DNA of 64,000 nucleotides from Legionella nautarum. Lineage in GTDB: Bacteria; Pseudomonadota; Gammaproteobacteria; Legionellales; Legionellaceae. The notes beneath the pieces were generated by a model. The model was not told the origin of the DNA. It ran no database searches and saw only the letters and a list, made by a program, of their open reading frames with translations. The stretch lies in contig NZ_LNYO01000013.1 of NCBI RefSeq assembly GCF_001467895.1, forward strand, positions 839,134-903,133, in the 5' to 3' direction. The translations under genes and the position numbers were made by a program. Of this stretch, positions 19,379-30,402 are shown piece after piece (position 1 is the stretch's first letter; every line of letters starts with the position of its first letter).

Positions 19379-20236
19379 CTACTGATCAGATTGTCCAAAA
19401 GCTTGGCCATAGCGAATCGTATCCCCGGCACGTAAATGATCAAGCCAATGCACACGTTTTCCATCCGCGAATAAAAGCACAACAGTAGAGCCTAATTTAA
19501 AATAGCCCATTTCTTCGCCTTGTTTTACAAGAGTCTCTGATTCCTTAAGCTCAGCAAAGTTAAAGTATCGTTTTTGTTTTGATCGTTTAATATCACCTTG
19601 CCAACGCGTACCAATCGCACCAACGATAGTTGCTCCAACTAATACCATTGCCATCAAACCCAATTTCGTTTCAAAAAAACAGACTAAGCGCTCATTGCGT
19701 GCAAACAAATGAGGCACAACTCGAGCTGTGGTGGGCTGTACCGAAAATAACTTACCCGGGACATAAATCATTTCTGTTAACTTGGCATCAATAGGCATAT
19801 GGATGCGATGATAATCTTTGGGTGAAAGATATAATGTCGCAAAACGACCATGGGTAAATTTCTCACTTAAACCGGCTTCACAGGCTAATAGTTCAGCAAC
19901 TGTGTAATAGCGACCTTTGGCTTGTAAAATTTGACCTTTTTCAATTGGACCGAGCTCGCTGATGGATCCATCTACAGGCGAAACAATATCAGCCTGCGCT
20001 AAGGGTCTGCATTCTGGTTTTAAATGACGAATAAAAAAATCATTGAAACAGCTATAGGCATTCAAACTTTGTTCTTTTGCCTCACTCATATCGACGCCAT
20101 ACTGTTGGATAAAAGCTTGTATCAATCCATTTTTAATTATTGGGATTTTTACATCAGCCATTAAACCAGCCAAATGAGTCAAGCTATGTTTGGGTGCCAC
20201 AAATTGAGGCAGTGTTTTTAAAAGGTCACTTAGCAT
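19379..20236 (-). CDS. psd: phosphatidylserine decarboxylase proenzyme
   Basis: A 285-aa proenzyme that makes phosphatidylethanolamine from phosphatidylserine at the inner membrane. The self-cleavage motif LGST is near residue 250, where the serine becomes the pyruvoyl group of the small chain. Other family blocks are the SPVDG segment, [12 protein letters not shown] and [21 protein letters not shown] 20236 ([12 protein letters not shown]) matches family starts; a TTG 15 bases upstream is in frame. It is a stand-alone gene between two effector-like genes. Confidence 0.95.
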   Translation of the reverse strand: MLSDLLKTLPQFVAPKHSLTHLAGLMADVKIPIIKNGLIQAFIQQYGVDMSEAKEQSLNAYSCFNDFFIRHLKPECRPLAQADIVSPVDGSISELGPIEKGQILQAKGRYYTVAELLACEAGLSEKFTHGRFATLYLSPKDYHRIHMPIDAKLTEMIYVPGKLFSVQPTTARVVPHLFARNERLVCFFETKLGLMAMVLVGATIVGAIGTRWQGDIKRSKQKRYFNFAELKESETLVKQGEEMGYFKLGSTVVLLFADGKRVHWLDHLRAGDTIRYGQAFGQSDQ

Positions 20237-20340
20237 AAAAATCAAATACAATTAAACAGATTTTTGAATAATACCTTGAAAAGACTGGGCTTGTCATTTT
20301 AAGAATAGCAGGCCGTCAATTATAGTAAAATCAGAGCTGG

Positions 20341-20372
20341 CGAAAAAGCATTCTCACGAAGAAAATGCTTTG
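20341..20372 (-). terminator. intrinsic terminator after the 929-aa gene
   Basis: On the minus strand an 11-base stem (AAAGCATTTTC pairing with GAGAATGCTTT, one G-T pair) with a 5-base loop is followed by a short T-run. It begins a few bases after the stop of the upstream minus-strand gene. Confidence 0.7.
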
Positions 20373-20377
20373 ATTCT

Positions 20378-23167
20378 TCAGAATGCAGGCTGTTCTGTTT
20401 CAGAGTTAGCTACGAACACAAAATCTGAGTCTAGCTCTCTTTCTTCCTTTTTAAGGGCGGGTAAAGTATAGGATTTTTCTTTAGCATAAGGTTCTAAAGA
20501 GGCAAGAAGTGGACAAGGATGGGATTCGCTAATTTCTGCTTGCAAAACAAGATCCTGCGTTAACTTTAGCATTGTTTTTTTAACTCCTTTTGCAATTTCT
20601 TGGCTCTGGATATCCCCTGTATCGGGGTTTTCATCTTTCTCGCTTCTTTTTTGCTTTATGTCTTTTTTCATCGCATCCAAAATAGTCTTAAATAATAGCG
20701 GGTTTAAAGACGTTGAAGTAATTCCACCTTCAGCAAAAATGAAAGCTAGAATTCTTTCGTTAGAAAGTCCTGGATTTTTGGCCTCATCAAAATAGTCTCG
20801 GACAGTTTCGCCCCTTACGCGATTCATTAAAATATTCCACCAAGGTCCCTCATAAGCAGTTACTGCCTTTAAAACCATTTCTTGGAATTCTGCCCTAGGC
20901 ATGTTAGCTACCCATTCATACATATAATCCTGCAATAGAAAGATATTCCTTTTTGCATAAATATGGGCAAATCGTTCGTCAGTTAAAACAAATTCTCTTG
21001 CTTTTTGAACATAAAAAAGTTTATCAAACTCATCCTTATTAAAGGCGGTACGAACACTCAATAAATTCACATCAATTTGCTCTGTATCCGCGAGCATTTT
21101 TGGAATTAAATGGGCAATCAATTGCGTGTTTAAGGAGTTGGATTTAAGACCACTTACACTTAAAATAGTTGCCAAACGGTCGGCAGAATTTTCATTCGCC
21201 GATTCTTGTAAATAATCTAACACGGGGTTTTTACGCCCACGATTAGCAGTCACATTATAGAAACTGGGTTGATAATCTTGCTCAATGATTTCTTTAATAT
21301 ACTTGTCAAATTGACCTGCAGGAAGCTTCGATACCCAATTAAATAAAGCAGTTAAACAAGAATTTACTACTTCGTCTTCAGTATGTTTGCGTTTTAATAA
21401 AGCAGGATAATCATGTTGCACTTCTGCATTAAGCGATTGATCTTCTAAGGATAAATGTCGTTGCAGATTTAATCCGCCATAAATGCACTGTAAGCCCTCA
21501 AAAAATTTAGTAAATTGACCCGACCAAACATTCAGTTCCTTATTACCCAATATGAAATCAAGATCTTTTTCACAATTCTGTATTAGTTTGATCATCCCTT
21601 CGAGAAAGATATTATTTTTTTCTACAGTCAAATCCCCTAGATCCAAGTTTTTATAATCACTGAAAAGGATATGAAACCGTTCAAAAAATTGCTCGAACCT
21701 AATTAAGGCTCGCAATAAATTATGCTCGGGGTGACAATCAATTTGCTCTGATTCATTAATTTTTTCAGGTTCGCCTAAAAGCATCCAGGCTTTTGCTAGC
21801 TCTTGATCTTCTCCCTCCAAACGCTTTTTTTTAGGCATAGGAATGGGCACAGTTCTCAGCTCATTCGCCACCTGATTAGCTAGAATTTTCGCTTCTTCTA
21901 TAACTGAGCTCAAAATGGGAACATGTGAATCTCGCCAAAATTTATGGTAATTATTTTTCATCCGCTCCAAGTCATAATGACCTTCTGGAGCAACATCATA
22001 AGCATTGAGAATAGGTTGTGAGACAGGGGGTTCCTTAGCTTTTTGCAAATCCTCCTTTGCTGTTTTTTCTAGCTCCCGAGCCTCCATTTTTTGATTCTGA
22101 TTAGCAGCCCATTCCTGTATTTTTTTATAGGCCGAAGGCTTATTACGTAAAAATTTGGCAAATCCAGACACCGGAATGCCATATTCATTTTCTTCACAAC
22201 CCTGGTAATAAACTACTTGCGAACGAAATTCATCATATTCATTCTGAAAAACTGTAACCATATGATCAACAAATGATTTTTTGTCGGTTTCGCTATTAAA
22301 TAAGAGAGGATACTCTCGCTCGTAATCAGGTCCTGAAGGAAGGGAACTATAATCGAGGGGTAAATCACCTAGATATTCTTTAAGGCGTACACGCAACATC
22401 TCCGGATCAAAACTTAGTAATTCTTTTAACAAAGCTTCAAACATTTGCTCCTGGAATTCAACTGATCCTGCTAGAGATTGAAATGCCTCAGCCGCCTGAT
22501 GATGCTTATAATAATTAAAATTCCCAGGTATAGTATTGGCCGGCCAATGGGTTCTATTAAGCACATTAGGAAAATTATCTAATTCCTCCGCTTTTAAACT
22601 CATCCCCTTTTTAGGTATGGGTTTAAGAATACCGTCAATATACCGCCCACCTTTCATAATATGGGTAATGTGGTAGAGGATCATATCCCAATCAAGTAAG
22701 CCGAAAAGGCTAAAATTATCAGGATGACGGTCGTCACATTTATAACGCCAGGCTGCGACTAATAGTTCAGCGACATTGTATTGAATAAGCGTTTCTTTAG
22801 AGGGGCAAACCAGTTCTCTTTCTTTGGGATCGGTAGGAATATTTTTACCCGCACTTAATAAGGGCTTATAATCAGGTAATTTAAAAGAGAGTGTTCCCAG
22901 GATTTTCTTTCCCGTCTCATCAAAAACGAGCCTCTCTTCAGCAGCTCTATCTGCTAGAGAAAGGCGCAGGGCAACACTTGCAGCGACAGAGTATTTAGCT
23001 AATAGAGGGGGATAATCGTCAGCGATAGGCTTAAAATACCCAACCTGTTCTTGACCATCAGCATCAAATAAGCGAACCATTTTAACTTCATGGCCTGAGG
23101 GAGTAACTACTTGCCCTTCGAGGTATTGTAACTGGCTAATATAAAGTGCCTTCAATGGCAGAGACAT
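20378..23167 (-). CDS. effector candidate with PI3/PI4-kinase-like catalytic loop
   Basis: A 929-aa soluble protein without signal peptide. Near the N-terminus GYFKP (Lys46) resembles the ATP-binding lysine of type II PI4-kinases and HipA-like kinases. Residues 145-151 read DDRHPDN, matching the DRHxxN catalytic loop of phosphoinositide kinases, and about ten residues later LLDWDM could supply the metal-binding acid in place of DFG. The remaining 700 residues are helical and unlike any family I recognise. The tail has KKEERELDSD close to the C-terminus, an E-block-like secretion signal. Kinase assignment rests on motifs and spacing only. It is transcribed alone and has a terminator at its 3' end. 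Confidence 0.75.
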   Translation of the reverse strand: MSLPLKALYISQLQYLEGQVVTPSGHEVKMVRLFDADGQEQVGYFKPIADDYPPLLAKYSVAASVALRLSLADRAAEERLVFDETGKKILGTLSFKLPDYKPLLSAGKNIPTDPKERELVCPSKETLIQYNVAELLVAAWRYKCDDRHPDNFSLFGLLDWDMILYHITHIMKGGRYIDGILKPIPKKGMSLKAEELDNFPNVLNRTHWPANTIPGNFNYYKHHQAAEAFQSLAGSVEFQEQMFEALLKELLSFDPEMLRVRLKEYLGDLPLDYSSLPSGPDYEREYPLLFNSETDKKSFVDHMVTVFQNEYDEFRSQVVYYQGCEENEYGIPVSGFAKFLRNKPSAYKKIQEWAANQNQKMEARELEKTAKEDLQKAKEPPVSQPILNAYDVAPEGHYDLERMKNNYHKFWRDSHVPILSSVIEEAKILANQVANELRTVPIPMPKKKRLEGEDQELAKAWMLLGEPEKINESEQIDCHPEHNLLRALIRFEQFFERFHILFSDYKNLDLGDLTVEKNNIFLEGMIKLIQNCEKDLDFILGNKELNVWSGQFTKFFEGLQCIYGGLNLQRHLSLEDQSLNAEVQHDYPALLKRKHTEDEVVNSCLTALFNWVSKLPAGQFDKYIKEIIEQDYQPSFYNVTANRGRKNPVLDYLQESANENSADRLATILSVSGLKSNSLNTQLIAHLIPKMLADTEQIDVNLLSVRTAFNKDEFDKLFYVQKAREFVLTDERFAHIYAKRNIFLLQDYMYEWVANMPRAEFQEMVLKAVTAYEGPWWNILMNRVRGETVRDYFDEAKNPGLSNERILAFIFAEGGITSTSLNPLLFKTILDAMKKDIKQKRSEKDENPDTGDIQSQEIAKGVKKTMLKLTQDLVLQAEISESHPCPLLASLEPYAKEKSYTLPALKKEERELDSDFVFVANSETEQPAF

Positions 23168-23311
23168 GGCTCTTTCCTAATTCTGAATCCTTGAATAATT
23201 CATATTAATCAGAAATGAGAGAACAGTTCAATAGTATTAATAAAAGCTAAACTGCATTTTCATGAAATAAATTGTAAATTCACTAATCAGAATTGATAGT
23301 TTGGTAAGCTC

Positions 23312-24541
23312 TTAATTGGTTATTGCTTCTACAGTTAAACTATTTTTGGACGAGCGTTGTTTAGATCTGAAAAAGAGCAGGCTTAAAATCGCTACCGTAC
23401 TCACTAAAACACCGGGTAGCCAATTCGCGCCTAATTTGACAGCTTGTTCTGCAAGGGGAAGACTGACAGCACCGAGGCTAGCCGCTAGAGCCCAAACCGT
23501 TGATACGCCTTGACAGCGATATTGAGCAGGTAATTGCAAATACAGCAAATAATACAGCACTGAACAAGCTAAAGCATTGCCTAAGGCATAGCCTAACACG
23601 GACAGCAAAACAGCTTGAGAAAGATAAACCGTCGTAAAGAAAAAAAGGCAAGGAGCAGCTAGACTAATAACAACCATGCTAGCCTGCATTAAACGGTAAA
23701 CCTGAGAGGGCTGTGAAAAATAAGCGATAGGGATAGCGAATAATGCAGAGAGTAATTGTGCTAGCGAACCAAGCCAAGCACATTGTGTTTTAGTCCATAA
23801 TTGCTTATCAATGGCAAATGATACCCAAAACACATTGCAGATATAAACCATCACACTTACAAAAGCGCCGAGAATTGCAATATTCAACAAACCGCGCCAA
23901 TGAGCTCGCCAAATCGTTCGAATAGACCTATTCTCTTTTTGGAACTCCGGGGATTCGCGCAGGCGCTTCCGTAAACGACAGACTCCTAGTGATACCATAG
24001 CAACTACTGCAAAAATCAACCGCCAGGCCCACAGGATATTTAGGTATTGTAAAAGGGTAGCTAGTGAAGCCCCAAAAAACATGCCTAAGGCACCACTTGC
24101 AGCCACCAAACTACCAGCCATTAATGGTCTCTTTGGATGATGCTCTACCAAAAACATGGCAGAAGTATTAATTTCTCCTCCTAAAGCGAGACCTTGAGCA
24201 ATTCGTAAACCAAGTAATCCCCAGGGAGCAAGCAAACCAATTTGTGCATAAGTGGGCAATAAACAAATACCTAAGGTGGCAAATCCCATTAGAGCAGCAG
24301 AAAAAACCATCGGATTGCGTCGGCCGCTGAGATCCGCTTTGCGACCAAAAAACCACCCGCCTACTGGTCGAGCAAAATAAGCTGCTGCAAATAGGGCAAA
24401 ACTTAGCATTAAGCTATAAGAAGAAGGCGGGAAAAAATCATCCGCAAACACTGATTTTGCTAAATAAAGATAAAGGCTAAAATCAAGCCATTCAAGAAAA
24501 ATAAGCGCTAATACTAAGGCTAAACTACTCCGCTTCATCAT
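23312..24541 (-). CDS. MFS transporter, metabolite:H+ symporter (MHS/ProP-like) type
   Basis: A 409-aa transporter with about twelve membrane helices. The motif between helices 2 and 3 is GRKADLSGRRNPM, and the N-terminal half has the MHS-type FARPVGGWFFG and GLALGGEINTSAMFLVEH. Such proteins import small organic acids or osmolytes with protons. Substrate unknown. The ATG at 24541 overlaps the stop of the upstream 1131-aa gene as ATGA, so the two are translated from one message; the pairing of a transporter with an effector-like protein is unusual. Confidence 0.9.
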   Translation of the reverse strand: MMKRSSLALVLALIFLEWLDFSLYLYLAKSVFADDFFPPSSYSLMLSFALFAAAYFARPVGGWFFGRKADLSGRRNPMVFSAALMGFATLGICLLPTYAQIGLLAPWGLLGLRIAQGLALGGEINTSAMFLVEHHPKRPLMAGSLVAASGALGMFFGASLATLLQYLNILWAWRLIFAVVAMVSLGVCRLRKRLRESPEFQKENRSIRTIWRAHWRGLLNIAILGAFVSVMVYICNVFWVSFAIDKQLWTKTQCAWLGSLAQLLSALFAIPIAYFSQPSQVYRLMQASMVVISLAAPCLFFFTTVYLSQAVLLSVLGYALGNALACSVLYYLLYLQLPAQYRCQGVSTVWALAASLGAVSLPLAEQAVKLGANWLPGVLVSTVAILSLLFFRSKQRSSKNSLTVEAITN

Positions 24542-27500
24542 GCACTCGGTGCTGCTGTGATTATGGTGGAAACCTCCTGATTCAACTGCTTACCTAGCGT
24601 GTTGAATGCTTCACTCGAAGCAGGCCGGTAGAAAAATAGAAAATCACCTGTATTCTTTTGGTGTACAAAATTAGCAATCGAAGCGGTAAGCACAAGAGTA
24701 AGTATATTGGCGATAATTGCCATTGCCACCCTAAGTTCAGGATGTCGGTCTATTTCAACAACCTCTTTTATATAATTTTCCGCGCGACTAATTCCGGCAG
24801 TTAGTTTCTCTAGTTTTTGTTCAGTAGGCATCTCTTTAGGTGCATTCAAAGCGTCATAAATTGTCTGGTATAAATCCTTACGATAAAGATGTTCAGAGCG
24901 GAGTAAATGCTCATATTTATCATCTGCACTCTCATCTATTTTTGCTTCTTTTTTTAACCTAGCCCTTATCGTTTGGCACTCCTCTTCAACTCGCAGGATT
25001 GCTCGATAGAGCTGTCTGCTTTTTTCATCATTTCTAACTACATACTCAATAAACAGATCATCAAAGTCGAGTGCACGTAGACGATTGATCAGAATTAAAG
25101 ACTCATCCAAATTATAAGCTTGTGTTCTAAGGCGAGCATTTTCTATATTTTTGCCGATGTTGTCATAGTCAGCACTTATTCTCCGATTGCTGATTCCAGT
25201 TTGTAATAGTTCGACTAGATAAGGCGGGAGCTTATTTTTAGTAGTTATCCTTGCCAATAAAAGACGAAAATCATGACCCTCTGTATTATCCTGTATAGCT
25301 AATCGGAAAGCAGACTGACTCTCCTCCGGGGCAATTTGCTCCAGTTTAACCAGAGCTGCTGCCGCTCTAGTTTGCAACGGTTCAGCAAAATGAAGTAGCA
25401 AATCATCAACAGGTAGCCCCTGTTGCTGTAGTACCAGAACTGCTCTAGCAAGGGATAGATTCCCTAACAATAGGCTAAAAGGAAGATTTGTCGAGCCTTG
25501 CAAATGAACACTCGCAAAGGTTTCGATAGCAGCAGACGTTAACTCGGCTGACACATGGTCGCAAGCTTCTAGTGCTGTAAAACTAGTAATGACCTCTTTG
25601 AATAACTTATTTTCCTGCTCTTCACTTAGGGGGGATTCTCTCTCCTCAGTCAGTTTAGAGGTCAGTAAATCCAAGGCTCGGGCTAACTCTTTAGCAATAT
25701 TTTTTGTTTTGCTAAGTTGCTGCGCAGGGGGAATTTCGCATCGTGTTGCCAACGCAAAGACTTGCAGCTGCCCTGAAAATAACTTAGATAACTCCCTGTC
25801 AAGCTCCGAGAGCTGCAGTCTTTTATATATTAATCTGGCATTCTCTTCTTTTAACTGACTTTGAACTTCTTTCCAAGTGATTTCATGGTTAATAAACTGT
25901 ACAACAATCGGTAATATGGCCTCTAAATAGTCTTGAACTACCTCATCTAATTTTTTGCCTCTCACTAAATGGACTACCGACATGATTAATTGACGGGTAA
26001 AAGGCTGCTCTAATTGCTCGAAACTGAACTCAATATTACTACTGGCTAGAAGGCTGGCTGTTTGGTGTAAATCTGGAGTAAAAGCCAGCTCTTTTATCTG
26101 CTCTGGCAAGAATTTTTTCTCCTGTGCTTTAACAATTTGTGAGGCTAGATTTGGATAAATCTTAAAAGCTTCAATCAACTGACTAAATTCAACTGGACTA
26201 AGCTGACCCTGACTGAATAATATAAGACATGCTTGTTTCCATTCCCTATTGTTTAGCCGATGAATTTCGCTGAAAGCCACTAATGAAATTTCTTCTCTAA
26301 GTAGATCTCTAAGAGCCGATTCTAACTGGCAACTTGCCAACAAATTAACAGCAGAGACCACAGCAGGGTTTACTAAATAACTAGCTAAGAGTAAATGCTT
26401 AAAACCAAGTTCGTTTAGAATGAGAGCTGCATTTAATTGTTCCGCAGAGCTGCAGTAATAAAGCGATTCTAACAATACCCGATCTTTGCCTTCTAAGAAC
26501 CAATTTGCTAAGGTCGACAAGAGCTCTTTCGACAGGGCTTTACCCGTAAGCTCCGCTGTTTGCTCATATTTTTGTAAAATATGATTAAAAAAAGCAGATA
26601 GTCCGAGTAAGCACTCATTGTATTGATTTTCTTTCTTATCCTGTACCAAATAATCTGCTAGGATCAGTGGATCAAAAACTCGTTCGAGGACTTGAACAAT
26701 CTTTGAGTCTCCCAAAGTCTCATATAATTGCAAAAGAGTAGGCTCAGAAATAGTTGAATGAGTTAATAACAATCTGCACATTAGAGTATGGCGAAAATTA
26801 TCCTTGGGAAATTGCCAATCATAAGCAATAATATGTTCAAATTTCAACCAACAATCTTTTGTTCCCTTGATTTGCTCTAATAAAGTCTCGTGATAATTAT
26901 TTTGAATAATAAAACGCAGGCTAAGGGTTTTCTGTGCATCCGCTAAATACTCCGACAACAGCTCGTCATGTTTACCAGGAATTAACCGATATAACTTCTC
27001 AACTAAAAACTGATCAGCCAGAATAAGATCCTGCCTTTCAGCACTCAGACCATAGCGTTCAAAAGCCAGCAGGAGTTCTATTTGATGAGTAGCTAATATT
27101 CTATTACCAACTTCTAATGCACTGAGCCTTGTATAGAGATCAGAGCTTGAATCTAAACATTTTTGCACTTGCTGTGAGCTAAGCTTTTGTTCAAAGCCAT
27201 TCAGTAAATTTAAAAGTTTGCTCTCTAAAATCTCAGGCATTCTTGCGTCGAAGAGTTCTAGTAATTTCTCACTATCTTCAGAGTGGTCATAGGGTAAAAA
27301 TAAATTAATAAGACCTGCAGCGGGATTGATCTCTCCAGTAGGGGTTAATATTTGTCTGAGAAATTTTTCGAGAACCGGTGATGCTATGTCGTCAATTAGT
27401 CCGTTATTATCTATAGATACTGCACTGATATCACAGGGAAACCTACAAAATGGTTCTGGGTCAAATGAAGTTAAAACCTTAAGTTCTACTTGCTCCGGCG

Positions 27501-27933
27501 GTAAATTAGGATTTTTCGAAAGCCCAATAATCCATTTGCTTGGCTCATCTTTTCGATAAAAAAGAGAGAGTCCGCGCAGATGGTTATCTTGATCAAGATA
27601 GCCAAAGCAGATTTTCTTAAAATGAAGAATAGCTTGCACTTCGACCTCATCTTCCTTTAAAAAAGGGAGAGGCATAGAAGGCACCGTCTTCGAAGTAAAA
27701 AGCAAAAATAAATTGCCAGCAGTCCTATTACCCTGCGCATAGTTGTTTGGGGGGCTTTGTTTTTCATCTTGCCATCTCTCTTGGAAGGCGAGATATTGTT
27801 CGAGGGTACCAAAAAAACGAGAACGCAGCTTATCGAGGTCAACTTGCTTTTTATCTGTACCAGGAGCAACGTATTGCGCACGTCTAAAAGCAGGAAAAAC
27901 AGTTTTTGCATTACCTTGGATTAAATGGGGCAT
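24538..27933 (-). CDS. 1131-aa alpha-helical, tail-anchored protein, effector candidate
   Basis: A large Leu/Glu-rich protein that reads as continuous alpha-helix, possibly an alpha-solenoid, with no recognisable enzymatic motif. A single membrane helix lies at about residues 1071-1090, followed by 41 residues containing GDFLFFYRP. There is no N-terminal signal sequence. This tail-anchored shape is common for bacterial proteins that settle in host membranes after type IV secretion. It is the first gene of a two-gene unit with the MFS transporter (4-base overlap). Could also be an inner-membrane protein of the bacterium. Confidence 0.75.
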   Translation of the reverse strand: MPHLIQGNAKTVFPAFRRAQYVAPGTDKKQVDLDKLRSRFFGTLEQYLAFQERWQDEKQSPPNNYAQGNRTAGNLFLLFTSKTVPSMPLPFLKEDEVEVQAILHFKKICFGYLDQDNHLRGLSLFYRKDEPSKWIIGLSKNPNLPPEQVELKVLTSFDPEPFCRFPCDISAVSIDNNGLIDDIASPVLEKFLRQILTPTGEINPAAGLINLFLPYDHSEDSEKLLELFDARMPEILESKLLNLLNGFEQKLSSQQVQKCLDSSSDLYTRLSALEVGNRILATHQIELLLAFERYGLSAERQDLILADQFLVEKLYRLIPGKHDELLSEYLADAQKTLSLRFIIQNNYHETLLEQIKGTKDCWLKFEHIIAYDWQFPKDNFRHTLMCRLLLTHSTISEPTLLQLYETLGDSKIVQVLERVFDPLILADYLVQDKKENQYNECLLGLSAFFNHILQKYEQTAELTGKALSKELLSTLANWFLEGKDRVLLESLYYCSSAEQLNAALILNELGFKHLLLASYLVNPAVVSAVNLLASCQLESALRDLLREEISLVAFSEIHRLNNREWKQACLILFSQGQLSPVEFSQLIEAFKIYPNLASQIVKAQEKKFLPEQIKELAFTPDLHQTASLLASSNIEFSFEQLEQPFTRQLIMSVVHLVRGKKLDEVVQDYLEAILPIVVQFINHEITWKEVQSQLKEENARLIYKRLQLSELDRELSKLFSGQLQVFALATRCEIPPAQQLSKTKNIAKELARALDLLTSKLTEERESPLSEEQENKLFKEVITSFTALEACDHVSAELTSAAIETFASVHLQGSTNLPFSLLLGNLSLARAVLVLQQQGLPVDDLLLHFAEPLQTRAAAALVKLEQIAPEESQSAFRLAIQDNTEGHDFRLLLARITTKNKLPPYLVELLQTGISNRRISADYDNIGKNIENARLRTQAYNLDESLILINRLRALDFDDLFIEYVVRNDEKSRQLYRAILRVEEECQTIRARLKKEAKIDESADDKYEHLLRSEHLYRKDLYQTIYDALNAPKEMPTEQKLEKLTAGISRAENYIKEVVEIDRHPELRVAMAIIANILTLVLTASIANFVHQKNTGDFLFFYRPASSEAFNTLGKQLNQEVSTIITAAPSA

Positions 27934-28125
27934 TATCAGCTCCTCCTAACTACTGGGCACCAGCTATTGTAACACTTAGCTTACCCTTATACGTCAATCC
28001 CGAGCTGATATCTTCAGGAAATGAATAGATGGAAGTTGTATTAAGTTTTTATCTTTTTCAGCCTGAGGATCTCGCAACAACATACTGGGAACCTTTTAAA
28101 TTTTGATGTTGGTTTTTAGTTAACT

Positions 28126-30390
28126 CTAGGTTTCATGTGAAACCTTTGAGCTTGCAGAGACCTGCAAAGCCGTTGCATTTTGCAAACCACGTGGTAAGCG
28201 ATTACCACGGCGGCCTCGTTCTCCCAGATAAAAATTAAGATCTGCAGCTTTCAAAGTAAAATGGCGCTTTCCTGCATGAACCGTTAATGCATCTTCAGGG
28301 TGGAGGACTTGCAAATCAATGACTAATTCTTCGCGTTGCTCCGCTTTTGCAGAAGAGATATTAATTAATTTGTTTCCCTTACCGCGAGATAGCTCAGGTA
28401 ATTCCTTGATAGGAAAAATAAGCAAACGACCAGCGCTTGTTACAGCTGCAACCAGTTGTGACTCCTTATTAGCAATTAAACGAGGAGGCATAACGCGACT
28501 ATTTTCAGGCAATTTAATACAGGCTTTACCATTGCGATTTTTCACATATAAATCTTGTAGTTTGCTAATAAAACCATAACCCGCATCGCTAGCTAATAGC
28601 ACCCAATCCTCAGCATCTCCGGAAATAAGGCCCTCAAAAGACATACCGTCGGCAGGATTTAATTTACCAGTTAAAGGTTCGCCTTGCCCGCGTGCAGAGG
28701 GAAGTACGTGACCGGGTAGAGTATAAACCTTTCCTTCACTATCAAAGAAGATCACCTGCTGATTACTACGCGCATTGGTTTGGGCTTTAAATTCATCGCC
28801 TGATTTATAACTCAATTCACGACCATCAATGTCATAGCCCTTTGCAGCGCGAATCCAACCTTTTTGCGAGAGTACAACAGTAATGGGTTCGTTAGGTAAA
28901 ATATCCTCTTCTTTTAGAGCCTGAGAATCTTGGCGCTCGATTAGAGGGGAGCGTCTAACATCCCCGAACTGATCTCTATCTGCAATAATTTCATCTTTGA
29001 CTAAGGATTTTAACCGTTTTTCACTGGCTAAAATTGCTTGTAGGCGATCGCGCTCCTTACTCAACTCATCTAATTCGCCTCGCAGCTTAATTTCTTCTAA
29101 TTTGGCTAGATGACGCAATTTCATTTCTAAAATGGCTTCAGCCTGCCTATCACTGAGTTGAAAGCGCTCCATTAAACCTTGTTTGGGATTATCATGTTCG
29201 CGAATAATGGCAATCACTTCATCAATATTGAGATAGGCGATAATTAAACCTTCCAATACGTGAATACGATCCAGTACTTTATCAAGTCGGTATTCTAAAC
29301 GCCTTTTCACTGTTGCCAGGCGATAAGTTAGCCATTCTTTTAAAACAGTGAGTAACGATTTGACGCGCGGCTTGCCATCTAAACCTATCATATTGAAATT
29401 GACACGGTAACTTCGCTCTAAATCGGTCGTAGCAAATAGATGTGACATCAGTCCTTCAACGTCAACACGATTAGATTTCGGTGAAATCACTAGGCGAGTG
29501 GGGTGTTCGTGATCGGATTCATCACGCAAATCTTCAATCATAGGTAATTTTTTTTGCTGCATCTGTGCAGCAATTTGTTCAACTACTTTAGCGCCTGAAA
29601 CCTGGTAAGGCAGGGCCGTGATCACGATATCATGCTTTTCCTGCAGATAAATTGCACGCATTTTTATCGAGCCGTTACCTGACTCATACATGCTTTTAAT
29701 CGCTTGATTTGGCGTAATAATTTCTGCTTCGGTGGGAAAATCAGGACCCTGAATATGACTACAAACGTCTTCTAAAGTTGCTTTTGGATTATCCAACAAA
29801 AGAATACAGGCATTGGCTACCTCCGTTAAATTATGGGGCAAAATATCTGAAGACATACCCACGGCAATGCCAGTTGCTCCATTCAATAAAACATTGGGTA
29901 AACGCGCAGGGAGGAGTGCTGGTTCCTGCAAAGTACCGTCAAAATTATCGACCCAATCCACTGTACCTTGTTGTAACTCTGATAATAATAATTCAGCGTA
30001 AGCGGATAAACGTGCTTCAGTATAGCGCATTGCGGCGAAGGACTTTGGATCATCCGCAGATCCCCAGTTTCCTTGCCCATCGACAAAAGGATAACGGTAA
30101 GAAAAAGGTTGTGCCATTAAAACCATGGCTTCATAGCAGGCCGTATCGCCATGCGGATGGAATTTACCTAAAACATCCCCCACTGTGCGGGCTGATTTTT
30201 TGTATTTAGCTGTCGCTTTAAGCCCTAATTCCGACATTGCATAGACAATACGTCTTTGCACAGGTTTTAAGCCATCAGCAATATGAGGAAGTGCCCTATC
30301 AAGGATTACATACATTGAATAATCAAGATAAGCCTTTTCGGTAAACTCGGTTAGCGCTTTACGCTCTATCGCATCATTCATAAGATTCAT
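28126..30390 (-). CDS. parC: DNA topoisomerase IV subunit A
   Basis: A type IIA topoisomerase subunit of about 754 aa that decatenates daughter chromosomes with ParE. The N-terminal DNA-cleavage domain shows [20 protein letters not shown], and RYTEARLS with the DNA-linking tyrosine; the C-terminal beta-pinwheel is short, as in ParC rather than GyrA. The frame opens at TTG 30402; ATG 30390 or 30381 ([13 protein letters not shown]) are likelier starts. It faces away from no partner: parE is not in the window. A DnaA-box-like cluster lies upstream. Confidence 0.95.
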   Translation of the reverse strand: MNLMNDAIERKALTEFTEKAYLDYSMYVILDRALPHIADGLKPVQRRIVYAMSELGLKATAKYKKSARTVGDVLGKFHPHGDTACYEAMVLMAQPFSYRYPFVDGQGNWGSADDPKSFAAMRYTEARLSAYAELLLSELQQGTVDWVDNFDGTLQEPALLPARLPNVLLNGATGIAVGMSSDILPHNLTEVANACILLLDNPKATLEDVCSHIQGPDFPTEAEIITPNQAIKSMYESGNGSIKMRAIYLQEKHDIVITALPYQVSGAKVVEQIAAQMQQKKLPMIEDLRDESDHEHPTRLVISPKSNRVDVEGLMSHLFATTDLERSYRVNFNMIGLDGKPRVKSLLTVLKEWLTYRLATVKRRLEYRLDKVLDRIHVLEGLIIAYLNIDEVIAIIREHDNPKQGLMERFQLSDRQAEAILEMKLRHLAKLEEIKLRGELDELSKERDRLQAILASEKRLKSLVKDEIIADRDQFGDVRRSPLIERQDSQALKEEDILPNEPITVVLSQKGWIRAAKGYDIDGRELSYKSGDEFKAQTNARSNQQVIFFDSEGKVYTLPGHVLPSARGQGEPLTGKLNPADGMSFEGLISGDAEDWVLLASDAGYGFISKLQDLYVKNRNGKACIKLPENSRVMPPRLIANKESQLVAAVTSAGRLLIFPIKELPELSRGKGNKLINISSAKAEQREELVIDLQVLHPEDALTVHAGKRHFTLKAADLNFYLGERGRRGNRLPRGLQNATALQVSASSKVSHET

Positions 30391-30402
30391 TTCAAATTTC
30401 AA

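Noticed and set aside
29778-30209. 143-codon frame opposite parC
   Set aside because: Antisense shadow of strongly conserved parC coding sequence.
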